A DNA stretch of 9,237 nucleotides from Desulfobacterales bacterium (GTDB lineage: Bacteria; Desulfobacterota; DSM-4660; Desulfatiglandales; JALVZP01): positions 1-9,237 of the forward strand of contig JAMOPX010000172.1 of the NCBI GenBank assembly GCA_027064285.1, written 5' to 3'. Of this stretch, positions 1-6,217 are shown one piece after another. The notes below the pieces were generated by a model that saw nothing but the letters and a program-made list of their open reading frames with translations, made no database searches and was not told the DNA's origin. Positions within the stretch are counted from its first letter, which is position 1; the number at the start of each line of letters is the position of its first letter. Both the position numbers and the translations under genes were made by a program.

Positions 1-72
1 TATGTTGTTATCAAAGGGAATATCAACATCCCTAAATCCAAACAGGTTTTTTATTTTAAAATGTTTAATCAT
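1..72 (-). CDS. N-terminus of probable AAA/RecF-type ATPase (partial)
   Basis: Minus-strand reading frame starting ATG at 72 and running off the window edge after 24 codons. The start is preceded by AAAGGAG (about 84-78) at normal spacing, which supports a true translation start. The peptide begins MIKHFKIKNLFGFRDVDIPF. This matches the usual first beta-strand pair of AAA_15/AAA_21, RecF and SMC-like ATPases, where a basic 'MIKxFxIxNFxxF' strand precedes the P-loop by 15-25 residues. The Walker A motif would lie outside the window, so the ATPase assignment is inference from the N-terminal pattern only. Such proteins are often stand-alone defence or DNA-repair ATPases, but nothing here tells which. 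The gene reads away from the IS630 remnant. Confidence 0.5.
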   Translation of the reverse strand, partial: MIKHFKIKNLFGFRDVDIPFDNNI

Positions 73-343
73 CTTGTCTCCTTTAATAATATCGGCTATT
101 AATGTTTTTTATAGTATTGCATAACGTTATCATATATTATATTGAACACAAAAATAAAATTTCATATTTTTATTTTGTTGTCAATTAAAAAAATTATGAA
201 AAAAGAGATTGATAAATGAAATGATGCAGTATAATACTATATTAAATAACATTATGCTGCATCATCAATTTTTGAAATTTTTTTTGAAAAACTGACCTTA
301 CGCAGAAATTTCTGTCTTATCTGTATGCAGTATAGGAGTAATA
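73..343. other. AT-rich intergenic region
   Basis: About 270 bases without a supported gene. It lies upstream of the minus-strand ATPase start and ends at the IS630 terminus. It contains a 10-bp palindrome ATAACGTTAT (121-130), a TATAAT-like hexamer on the minus strand (141-136), and the larger dyad at 221-265. Poly-T runs around 264-290 are not preceded by a GC-rich stem, so I do not call a terminator. Confidence 0.5.
221..265. repeat. 15-bp imperfect inverted repeat (dyad) upstream of the ATPase gene
   Basis: ATGATGCAGTATAAT (221-235) and ATTATGCTGCATCAT (251-265) are reverse complements at 14 of 15 positions, with a 15-base spacer. Part of the arm, ATGCAGTATA, recurs at about 324-333. A related ATAACGTTATGCAATACTAT-like segment occurs in inverted orientation at 111-130. 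No GC-rich stem with a U-run follows. An operator cluster for the ATPase gene or the end of a decayed mobile element are both possible. Confidence 0.4.
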
Positions 344-362
344 CCAATACTGATTTAAAATA
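344..362 (+). repeat. Left terminal inverted repeat of IS630 element
   Basis: Nineteen bases, CCAATACTGATTTAAAATA, matching the reverse complement of 804-822 except at one position (A versus G at base 10). The TA at 342-343 is taken as target-site sequence. Confidence 0.85.
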
Positions 363-370
363 ACCCTTTA

Positions 371-779
371 GGAAAGTTTGGAGAAAGTGTAAAAGCATTC
401 TTAGATAACTCAAAAGCTTCTTCTATAGCTAAGTTCTTAGAAAAAAAATAAGAGAAGCAAATAAAAAATATAAAGCAATAGTAGCAGTAATAGACAATTT
501 TCCAGCACATAAAAGTAAACTTGTAAAACAAAAAGCAGCTGAGTTAGATATTTACCTTGTTTATCTTCCACCTTACTCACCACAGCTAAATCCTATTGAA
601 TATATTTGGAAAAGCATAAAAAGAGTGCTTTCTTTAGTTTTTGTGAGAAACTCGGAGGAAATGAAAAAGGTTATATCACAAGCTTGGAATAAGTTATGTA
701 AAAAAATAAGTTTTGCCAAAAGCTGGATAGAAAAATTTTTAAAAGGCACCAAGTATTATATGGAATTATGCGGATAACT
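371..779 (+). pseudogene. IS630-family transposase, truncated and frameshifted
   Basis: The reading frame begins without a start codon (GKFGESVKAF... from 371), stops at TAA 449-451, and resumes one frame back across an A8 run (441-448). It ends at TAA 777-779. The second half reads AVIDNFPAHKS, then LVYLPPYSPQLNPIEYIWK. These are the conserved second Asp (in IDN) and the final Glu (in NPIE) of the IS630 DDE catalytic triad. The N-terminal DNA-binding region and first Asp are absent. The A8 run is either a decay frameshift (A6 or A9 would restore the frame) or a relic of the slippage sites some IS630 members use. With the N-terminus gone, the copy cannot make active transposase. Confidence 0.85.
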
Positions 780-803
780 ATATATGGAAATTTCTTAAAG
801 AGG

Positions 804-822
804 TATTTTAAACCAGTATTGG
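804..822 (-). repeat. Right terminal inverted repeat of IS630 element
   Basis: TATTTTAAACCAGTATTGG on the plus strand, the inverted copy of 344-362, followed by TA at 823-824. Confidence 0.85.
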
Positions 823-866
823 TATAATTCCTTGCGCATCTTTTGACTTGCTGGTATCCTTTTCAT
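823..866 (-). pseudogene. Orphan 5' end of an unidentified gene interrupted by the IS630 insertion
   Basis: On the minus strand AAAGGAGG (883-876) precedes ATG at 866 by 9 bases, which looks like a genuine strong start. The frame reads MKRIPASQKMRKEL and then enters the IS630 right end, where it terminates after nine more codons. Joining the DNA across the element (removing 344-822 and one TA) gives only a few further codons before a stop (TAA about 319-317). The downstream part of this gene is therefore also lost or shifted. The basic start resembles the beginning of some transposases, but I cannot identify the family. The gene is broken. Confidence 0.45.
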
Positions 867-897
867 AAGCTATTTCCTCCTTTATATTTCTGTTTCG

Positions 898-934
898 GGT
901 GGCCTTACAATTATAACCTTAGGCCACCTTTTTT
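898..934 (+). terminator. Rho-independent terminator
   Basis: GGTGGCC (898-904) and GGCCACC (922-928) form a perfect 7-bp GC-rich stem, extendable by one T-A pair, around a 15-17 base loop. Six T residues follow at once (929-934). It is oriented for plus-strand transcripts. The only plus-strand frame upstream is the IS630 remnant, so it now shields citrate synthase from read-through. Its original partner gene is not in the window. Confidence 0.6.
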
Positions 935-966
935 ACAGGAATTATTAGGATATGACCGATGAGGAC

Positions 967-995
967 TTGACCCTATGTTGATTCTTTTTTATAAG
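967..995 (+). promoter_or_regulatory. Sigma-70-type promoter of citrate synthase
   Basis: TTGACC (967-972) and TATAAG (990-995) are separated by exactly 17 bases. Transcription would start near 1002, leaving a leader of about 20 bases that holds the AAGGAG ribosome binding site (1011-1016). No operator is evident around it. Confidence 0.55.
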
Positions 996-1022
996 CATAA
1001 AAACTTCTCAAAGGAGTAGAAT

Positions 1023-2333
1023 ATGGTGGAAGTTGTAAAATTAGAATTCAAAGGAAAAATATATGAATTTCCTATTATATCTGGGACAGAAGGAGATATG
1101 GCAATAGATATAAGAGGCCTACGGAAAAAGACAGGCCTTATAACTTATGACCCAGGACTTGCAAACACAGGGGTGTGCAAAAGCAAGATAACATATCTTG
1201 ACGGTGAAAAAGGGATACTTAGATACAGGGGTTATCCTATAGAAGAACTTGCTGAAAAGTCCACATTTGTAGAGACTGCCTATCTTCTTATAAATGGAGA
1301 GTTGCCAACTGAAGAAGAACTAAAAAATTTTTCTATAAAGTTAAATGATCACTCTCTGGTACATGAAGATATGAGAGAATTTTTTGAAAACTTTCCCAGA
1401 AGGGCTCATCCTATGGGAATACTCTCTTCTATGGTAACTGCATTAAGAGAGTTTTATCCCGAGCTAAAAGAAGGAGGCAAAGAAGAAATAAATACTACGT
1501 TTGCAAGGCTTCTTTCAAAGGTAAGAACTATGGCTGCTATGGCATATAAGATCTCTCGAGGACATAAGGTAGTATATCCAAGACATGATCTTTCTTATTG
1601 TGCCAATTTTCTAAACATGATGTTTGATTCTCCTGTAAAACCTTACATCATAGATGATGATGTGGTAAGAGCCCTCAATGTGTTCTGGATCTTACATGCA
1701 GATCACGAGCAAAATTGTTCTACTGCAGCAGTAAGACTTGTGGGAAGCGCAAAGGTAAATATATATGCTGCTATTTCCGCTGGTATATCAGCCCTTTGGG
1801 GGCCACTTCATGGCGGGGCAAATCAGGCAGTGATTGAGATGCTCAGGGAGATATATGAAAGTGGCGGTGATCCTAAGCCATTTATTGAAAAGGCAAAGGA
1901 CAAAAATAATCCTTTTAGACTTATGGGATTTGGTCACAGGATATATAAGACATATGATCCAAGAGAGAAGATTATGAAAAAGCTCTGCCATAAGATTTTA
2001 GATAAATTTAAAATAGATGATCCTCTATTGGATGTTGCAAAGAAGCTAGAAGAGCTGGCTGTAAAAGATCCTTATTTTCAGGAAAAGAGGCTTTATCCAA
2101 ATGTGGATTTTTATAGTGGGATATTTTTGAGAGCAATAGGAATACCTGAGAATATGTTTACTGTTATGTTTGCTATAGGAAGACTACCAGGTTGGTTAGC
2201 TCAATGGAAAGAAAGCATGGAAGACCCCCATAACAGACTTTATAGACCTCGCCAGCTATACATAGGTCCTTCTGAAAGGAAATATATATCTATAGAAAAG
2301 AGAGGGAAACTAACAACTACTGAATCCGCATGA
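1023..2333 (+). CDS. gltA: Citrate synthase, type II (hexameric-type)
   Basis: Condenses acetyl-CoA with oxaloacetate to citrate and CoA, the entry step of the TCA cycle, in the cytoplasm. The 436 residues match the length of E. coli GltA (427). They include the small N-terminal beta domain (residues 1-45), which marks the longer bacterial type. Catalytic residues are in place: His263 in GPLHGGANQA, His305 in MGFGHRIYKTYDPR and Asp362 in YPNVDFYSG. Substrate-contact residues His225/His228 (HADHEQN), Arg314, Arg387 and Arg408/Arg410 (RPRQLY) are also present. The E. coli Cys in FSTPC (Cys206) is Val205 here. The ATG at 1023 has AAGGAG six bases upstream and its own promoter. The stop codon lies inside the convergent nrdJ: the last 24 bases overlap. 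Single-gene transcription unit, no sign of transfer. Confidence 0.95.
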   Translation: MVEVVKLEFKGKIYEFPIISGTEGDMAIDIRGLRKKTGLITYDPGLANTGVCKSKITYLDGEKGILRYRGYPIEELAEKSTFVETAYLLINGELPTEEELKNFSIKLNDHSLVHEDMREFFENFPRRAHPMGILSSMVTALREFYPELKEGGKEEINTTFARLLSKVRTMAAMAYKISRGHKVVYPRHDLSYCANFLNMMFDSPVKPYIIDDDVVRALNVFWILHADHEQNCSTAAVRLVGSAKVNIYAAISAGISALWGPLHGGANQAVIEMLREIYESGGDPKPFIEKAKDKNNPFRLMGFGHRIYKTYDPREKIMKKLCHKILDKFKIDDPLLDVAKKLEELAVKDPYFQEKRLYPNVDFYSGIFLRAIGIPENMFTVMFAIGRLPGWLAQWKESMEDPHNRLYRPRQLYIGPSERKYISIEKRGKLTTTESA

Positions 2334-5300
2334 GTAGCATTTCATACATCCCTCTTCAAAGCTCAATTTTTCTCCACATTCAGGACATCTTCCCCCTGTG
2401 AGATCATTTTCTTGTCTCAAACGAGTTTTTTTCTTCTCCTCCTTTTTCTCTTTTATATATTTTTTTTCAAGCACGCGAGCAATTGCATCTGGTATAGATA
2501 ATACAAGCCCATCTTTCTGAAATACAGGATGTTCCCCTCCTATTCCTTTTAACTGATCTACTATCTCTTCTACACTTACCCCTGCCCTAAGACATAGAGA
2601 AATAAGCCTTCCTATTGCTTCTGTCTTTGCAGTAGTAGATCTTCCAGATTTTCCGATTATAGCAAATACTTCAAATGGTTTTCCTTCATATTCAGTAACT
2701 GTAATATAAAGGTTTCCCATACCTGTAGTTACTTTTGTAGTAAAACCTGGCAATGTTTCTGGTCTTTCTTTTACCCAGACCTCTTCCTGTCCCCTTCTTG
2801 CTTTATCTTTTGCTAATGTGAGAACCTGATTCTGTTTGCTCCCATCTCTGTATATGGTTATACCTTTTAATCTGAGTTTATATGCTAAGTCATAGACCTT
2901 TTTTACATCTTCCACTATAGCATCGTGAGGAAGATTTACAGTCTTAGATACAGCGTTATCTGTATATTTTTGGAATGCTGCTTGCATCTTGACATGCCAT
3001 TCCGGAGCTATATCATGAGCAGTTACGAATACCCTTCTTATATCCGCTGGAATTTCTTCCATATCTTGGATGCTTCCTTTTTCTACAATCTTCTCCATAA
3101 GCTCTTTTGAGTAGAATCCTTTTTCCTTTGCCACCTTTTCAAAGTAGGGATTTAGTTCTAAAAGTCTATCATTATCCATCACATTTCTTACAAAACAAAG
3201 TGCAAATGCTGGTTCTATACCACTTGAGCATCCAGCAATGATACTTAGTGTTCCTGTAGGTGCTATGGTAGTAACAGTTGCGTTTCTATATCTGCAATCT
3301 AGTCTGTTCTTGTATATACTTTTATCAAAATTTGGAAATACTCCTCTTTTCTCTGCCAATTCCTTTGATGCTTCGTGAGCCTCTTTTTGGATAAAGCTCA
3401 TTATTTCTTCTGCTAACAAAAGGGCATCTTCTGAGTCATAAGGAATCATGAACTGAAATAGGACATCAGCAAAACCCATCACTCCAAGACCTATTTTTCT
3501 GTTTCCTCTTACCATTTCCTCTATTTTGGGAAGAGGATATTTTGATACATCAATTACATTGTCTAAGAAACGAACCGCATACCATACAGTCTCTTTTAAT
3601 GCCTCATAATCTATCTTTAGTCTTCCATCTTTTTCTTTTACCACAAATTTCGCCAAGTTTATTGAACCTAAATTGCAAGCTTCATAAGGAAGAAGAGGCT
3701 GTTCGCCACAATCCATACTTAATATTCCATTAGTTATCCATGTATAATTTGGTGGAGCAGTTATATCAAAGACTTCTTCTTCTCCATCTTCTTCTATGCT
3801 TATAATTTCTTGATACTCATATCTTTTCAGAGTTGAGTATGTATTTTTGTTTTTTGTAAATTCATCGATCTCTTCTTTCTTTTTTCCAATAAATCCTATC
3901 TTTTCAAGAAATAGATTTACCCTTTCTCCAGAAATCAAAATTCTATAAGTAGAGTTAGTTTTTGTTAATGTAGTTGGAATACCAAGATAAAGCAAAAGGA
4001 TTTGAACTTGTTTTAAAAGTTTTTTTGAGGAGGAAGAAAGAGCAACTGTAACAGTTCCATTTGATTCATAAACTGTTCCATCAGAGGAGAATATTCCTCT
4101 AAGAAGAGCTTTTATAGCTTCAGTATCTTCACTTAAGAATTTTGTAGGGATTTCCTTTTCTATGCTCTTGGAAGTCTCTATCCCAAAAATTTCCCTTATT
4201 TTATCTGCAACTTGTTTTACATGAGTATCTATTATAAACTGATTTTCTCTACTTATAATGTAAGAGGAACCAGCATATCTTTTAAGTATTGGTGAAAAAT
4301 AATTTACAAGCTCTAAATCACCTCCTATATGCAAGGATACATGGTTTGAATTGCTTAAAGAGCCATCTCCGATAAAATATCCGATAAGTTCAAAGAATTC
4401 TATTTCATCTTTTGATTTATTAGATTTCATCTCTGGACAGCTTAAAGGGACAAAAACCTTATCATGAATTTTTAAATCTTTTACTTCTCTCCATCCATGC
4501 TCTGTCATAAATTTATGTTCCGCTGTTACCCTAATCTCTAATCCAGACCTTAAGGTAACTTTATATATCTTTCTAACTCCATTATTTATGACCTTCTCTA
4601 TTTTATTCCATCCTTTGCCATCCCATACTTTCATTCCTTTCTTAAGATTTCTTGCTTCAATAAGCCCTTTATCTGTAACTACAAGTGTATCCCCAACAAC
4701 ACAAGGATTGGTGCTTTCTATCTCTCCCAGCTCTGGTGTAGGATTATCTTCATTTATTCTATCTATAAACACAATCCCCGGATCACCTGTCTCCCAAGCA
4801 CATTCTATCATTGCTTTATATACTTCCCTTGCATTCAGCTCTCCTGCCTTTTTTCCTGTTCTTGGATCAATGAGATCATAGTTTGTGCCTTCCTGAACTG
4901 CTTTCATAAATTTATCTGTTACTGCCACAGATATATTGAAATTATTTAATTCATTTGTATCTTTCTTGCTATAGATAAACTCCATTATATCTGGATGATC
5001 CACCCTTAGGATCGCCATATTTGCTCCTCTTCTTGTGCCTCCCTGTTTCACCTGTTCTGTAGCAGTATTAAATATTTTCATAAATGAAACCGGGCCAGAT
5101 GCAACACCACCTGTAGTTCCTACCCTGCTATTCTTTGGCCGAAGTTTTGAAAAAGAAAATCCTGTTCCACCTCCGCTTTTATGAATCAGGGCCGCATACT
5201 TCAGGGCATCAAAAATCCCTTCCATGCTATCTTCTACAGGTAGTACAAAACATGCAGCAAGCTGTCCTAATTCTCTGCCTGCATTCATAAGGGTAGGAGA

Positions 5301-5798
5301 ATTGGGAAGGAACTTAAGCTCACTCATCATTTTGTAAAATATTTCTTCTATGTGACTTACCTCTTCAGGGGTAGCTCCATATTTTTCCTCTGCCAGTGCT
5401 ATATGATGAGCTACCCGTCTGAACATATCTTCCGGAGTCTCTATCACATTTCCATTTTCATCAGTTTTAAGATATCTCTTTTTCAAAACTCTAAGTGCAT
5501 TTTCATTTAAAGGCAGTCTTGTTTCTTTAAAAATAGAGATATCTATCTTTATTTTGCTTTTCTTAATTATTCCATATTCTATAAGCTTTGCTTCTATCAT
5601 CTTTTCTATCATCGATACAGAAATTATCTTCAAATCTATTTTTTGGAGTTGTTCTTTTAAAAAACGGGTTATACTTAGAGCCTTGTCCTGATCAATTCCT
5701 TTTTTTTCTGTGAGAAACATAGCCAGTTTTTTATCCCATCCATTAACCCCCAGATCCACCTTTTCCTCTTCTGAGATGAGCAAAGTTTTGCCAGACAT
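2310..5798 (-). CDS. nrdJ: Adenosylcobalamin-dependent (class II) ribonucleotide reductase with intein
   Basis: Reduces ribonucleotides to deoxyribonucleotides using a B12-generated thiyl radical, without oxygen or a small subunit. The 1162-residue precursor becomes 831 residues once the intein (366-696) is removed. Order: an N-terminal region (1-90) only loosely like an ATP-cone; RNR N domain (about 95-165); catalytic barrel with Cys183 (AACFVLP), Asn364, Cys697, Glu699 and Cys708 (NPC/GEQPLLPYEAC across the intein); TIAPTGTLS (844-852); TSCPD-type domain (about 1015-1095); and a C-terminal zinc-ribbon-like tail with cysteines 1138, 1141, 1151, 1154, 1157 and 1162. By comparison with Thermotoga NrdJ, Cys697 is the radical cysteine and Cys183/Cys708 the redox pair. 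The start has AGGAGG at 5810-5805, six bases upstream. Promoter and NrdR-like boxes lie just upstream. The last eight codons overlap citrate synthase. Confidence 0.95.
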   Translation of the reverse strand: MSGKTLLISEEEKVDLGVNGWDKKLAMFLTEKKGIDQDKALSITRFLKEQLQKIDLKIISVSMIEKMIEAKLIEYGIIKKSKIKIDISIFKETRLPLNENALRVLKKRYLKTDENGNVIETPEDMFRRVAHHIALAEEKYGATPEEVSHIEEIFYKMMSELKFLPNSPTLMNAGRELGQLAACFVLPVEDSMEGIFDALKYAALIHKSGGGTGFSFSKLRPKNSRVGTTGGVASGPVSFMKIFNTATEQVKQGGTRRGANMAILRVDHPDIMEFIYSKKDTNELNNFNISVAVTDKFMKAVQEGTNYDLIDPRTGKKAGELNAREVYKAMIECAWETGDPGIVFIDRINEDNPTPELGEIESTNPCVVGDTLVVTDKGLIEARNLKKGMKVWDGKGWNKIEKVINNGVRKIYKVTLRSGLEIRVTAEHKFMTEHGWREVKDLKIHDKVFVPLSCPEMKSNKSKDEIEFFELIGYFIGDGSLSNSNHVSLHIGGDLELVNYFSPILKRYAGSSYIISRENQFIIDTHVKQVADKIREIFGIETSKSIEKEIPTKFLSEDTEAIKALLRGIFSSDGTVYESNGTVTVALSSSSKKLLKQVQILLLYLGIPTTLTKTNSTYRILISGERVNLFLEKIGFIGKKKEEIDEFTKNKNTYSTLKRYEYQEIISIEEDGEEEVFDITAPPNYTWITNGILSMDCGEQPLLPYEACNLGSINLAKFVVKEKDGRLKIDYEALKETVWYAVRFLDNVIDVSKYPLPKIEEMVRGNRKIGLGVMGFADVLFQFMIPYDSEDALLLAEEIMSFIQKEAHEASKELAEKRGVFPNFDKSIYKNRLDCRYRNATVTTIAPTGTLSIIAGCSSGIEPAFALCFVRNVMDNDRLLELNPYFEKVAKEKGFYSKELMEKIVEKGSIQDMEEIPADIRRVFVTAHDIAPEWHVKMQAAFQKYTDNAVSKTVNLPHDAIVEDVKKVYDLAYKLRLKGITIYRDGSKQNQVLTLAKDKARRGQEEVWVKERPETLPGFTTKVTTGMGNLYITVTEYEGKPFEVFAIIGKSGRSTTAKTEAIGRLISLCLRAGVSVEEIVDQLKGIGGEHPVFQKDGLVLSIPDAIARVLEKKYIKEKKEEKKKTRLRQENDLTGGRCPECGEKLSFEEGCMKCYSCGFSSC
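3711..4703 (-). mobile_element. Intein with LAGLIDADG homing endonuclease in NrdJ
   Basis: A 331-residue in-frame insertion (precursor residues 366-696) splits the conserved NPCGEQPLLPYEAC motif between Pro365 and Cys697. Splicing block A starts at Cys366 (CVVGDTLVVT). Block B has T425-A-E-H428 (VTAEHKF). Two LAGLIDADG-type motifs, LIGYFIGDGS (471-480) and LLRGIFSSDG (565-574), carry the acidic residues Asp478 and Asp573 expected of an active homing nuclease. Blocks F and G read VFDITAPPNYTW and NGILSMD, followed by +1 Cys697. The C-terminus is atypical: Met-Asp instead of His-Asn, and Tyr where block F usually has His. Inteins ending in Asp are known to splice. Splicing is required for activity because the +1 residue is the radical cysteine. 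Confidence 0.93.
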
Positions 5799-5805
5799 AT
5801 CTGTC

Positions 5806-5821
5806 CTCCTTTATATTGTGT
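5806..5821. promoter_or_regulatory. NrdR box 2 (weaker), over the nrdJ leader and ribosome binding site
   Basis: Minus-strand ACACAATATAAAGGAG matches the NrdR consensus acaCwAtATaTwGtgt at 12 of 16 positions, with the first ten all matching. It starts 31 bases from box 1, the three-helical-turn phasing typical of paired NrdR sites. The weaker half coincides with the AAAGGAGG Shine-Dalgarno sequence, which constrains it. Confidence 0.55.
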
Positions 5822-5829
5822 CCTTTATC

Positions 5830-5857
5830 AATATACACACAATATATAGTATGTCAA
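5830..5857 (-). promoter_or_regulatory. Sigma-70-type promoter of nrdJ
   Basis: On the minus strand TTGACA (5857-5852) and TATATT (5835-5830) are 16 bases apart. Transcription would start near 5823, about 25 bases before the ATG at 5798. The spacer is filled by NrdR box 1. Confidence 0.65.
5837..5852. promoter_or_regulatory. NrdR box 1 in the nrdJ promoter spacer
   Basis: Plus-strand ACACAATATATAGTAT matches the NrdR-box consensus acaCwAtATaTwGtgt at 15 of 16 positions. It lies between the -10 and -35 hexamers and touches the -35. Binding of the ATP/dATP-sensing repressor NrdR would block RNA polymerase. NrdR itself is not encoded in this window. Confidence 0.68.
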
Positions 5858-5877
5858 GCAGAAGTGTAAATAATAAG

Positions 5878-6217
5878 ACAGCAATTCTTGGTAAAAGATA
5901 TAGTATTCCGCAAAGTTTGATATAATAAAAATGCTTGGTGTTTCCCGTTCTCTGACATAGCAATGGGGAAAATCCGAAGCTGAATCACTTCCAGAACCTA
6001 AGGTTTCTAACGAGATCAAAGAAATAGAATTTGACGCGATGTGGCATTTTATTCAGTCAAAAAAACAATATGGATCATCAAAGCGGTGGATCATAGTCAA
6101 GGCAAACTATTACCTCTGTTATTAGGAATCGTGATGCTTCAACTTTCAGACGATTATATCAAAAAATCAAACACTTCTTTAAGTGAACACTCTCAAAAAA
6201 AGCTCTGCTTCTATACA
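5878..6217 (+). pseudogene. Decayed IS1-family transposase remnant
   Basis: Pieces of one transposase can be read in order but in shifting frames. ILGKRYSIPQ (frame 1, from about 5884) and MLGVSRSLT (frame 3, from 5931) represent the helix-turn-helix. An in-frame TAG (5958-5960) is followed by QWGKSEAES and EIEFDAMWHFIQSKK (to about 6062). IWIIKAVDHSQGK (frame 2) and RNRDASTFRRLYQKIKHF (frame 1, 6124-6177) come next, then KKLCFYT (frame 2) up to 6217. EFDxMW, AVDHxxGK and NRDxxTFxxL are typical of the IS1 DDE core. At least three frameshifts and one stop make it dead, and the C-terminal catalytic part after CFYT is missing. It abuts the nrdJ promoter on one side and the stop codon of the DUF151 gene on the other. 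I found no terminal repeats. Confidence 0.75.

Larger units (their letters stand above)
344..822 (+). mobile_element. Internally deleted IS630-family element (479 bp)
   Basis: Both ends are present: CCAATACTGATTTAAAATA at 344-362 and its inverted copy at 804-822 (18 of 19 positions). Each end is flanked directly by TA (342-343 and 823-824), the target dinucleotide duplicated by IS630/Tc1-type transposition. The body encodes only the C-terminal part of a DDE transposase, starting about 10 bases after the left repeat. The first catalytic Asp and the helix-turn-helix region are therefore missing. Full members of the family are usually about 1.0-1.2 kb, so this is a deletion derivative that could move only if an intact relative supplied transposase. 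It interrupts a minus-strand gene start (866). Confidence 0.85.

Noticed and set aside
136..184. TTGACA at 184-179 (minus) as -35 of a promoter for the ATPase gene
   Set aside because: No -10 hexamer lies at 16-18 bases; the TATAAT-like sequence at 141-136 is 37 bases away.
1788..1991. Minus-strand open frame inside citrate synthase
   Set aside because: It lies opposite the catalytic-histidine region of a well-conserved gene and resembles no protein; shadow.
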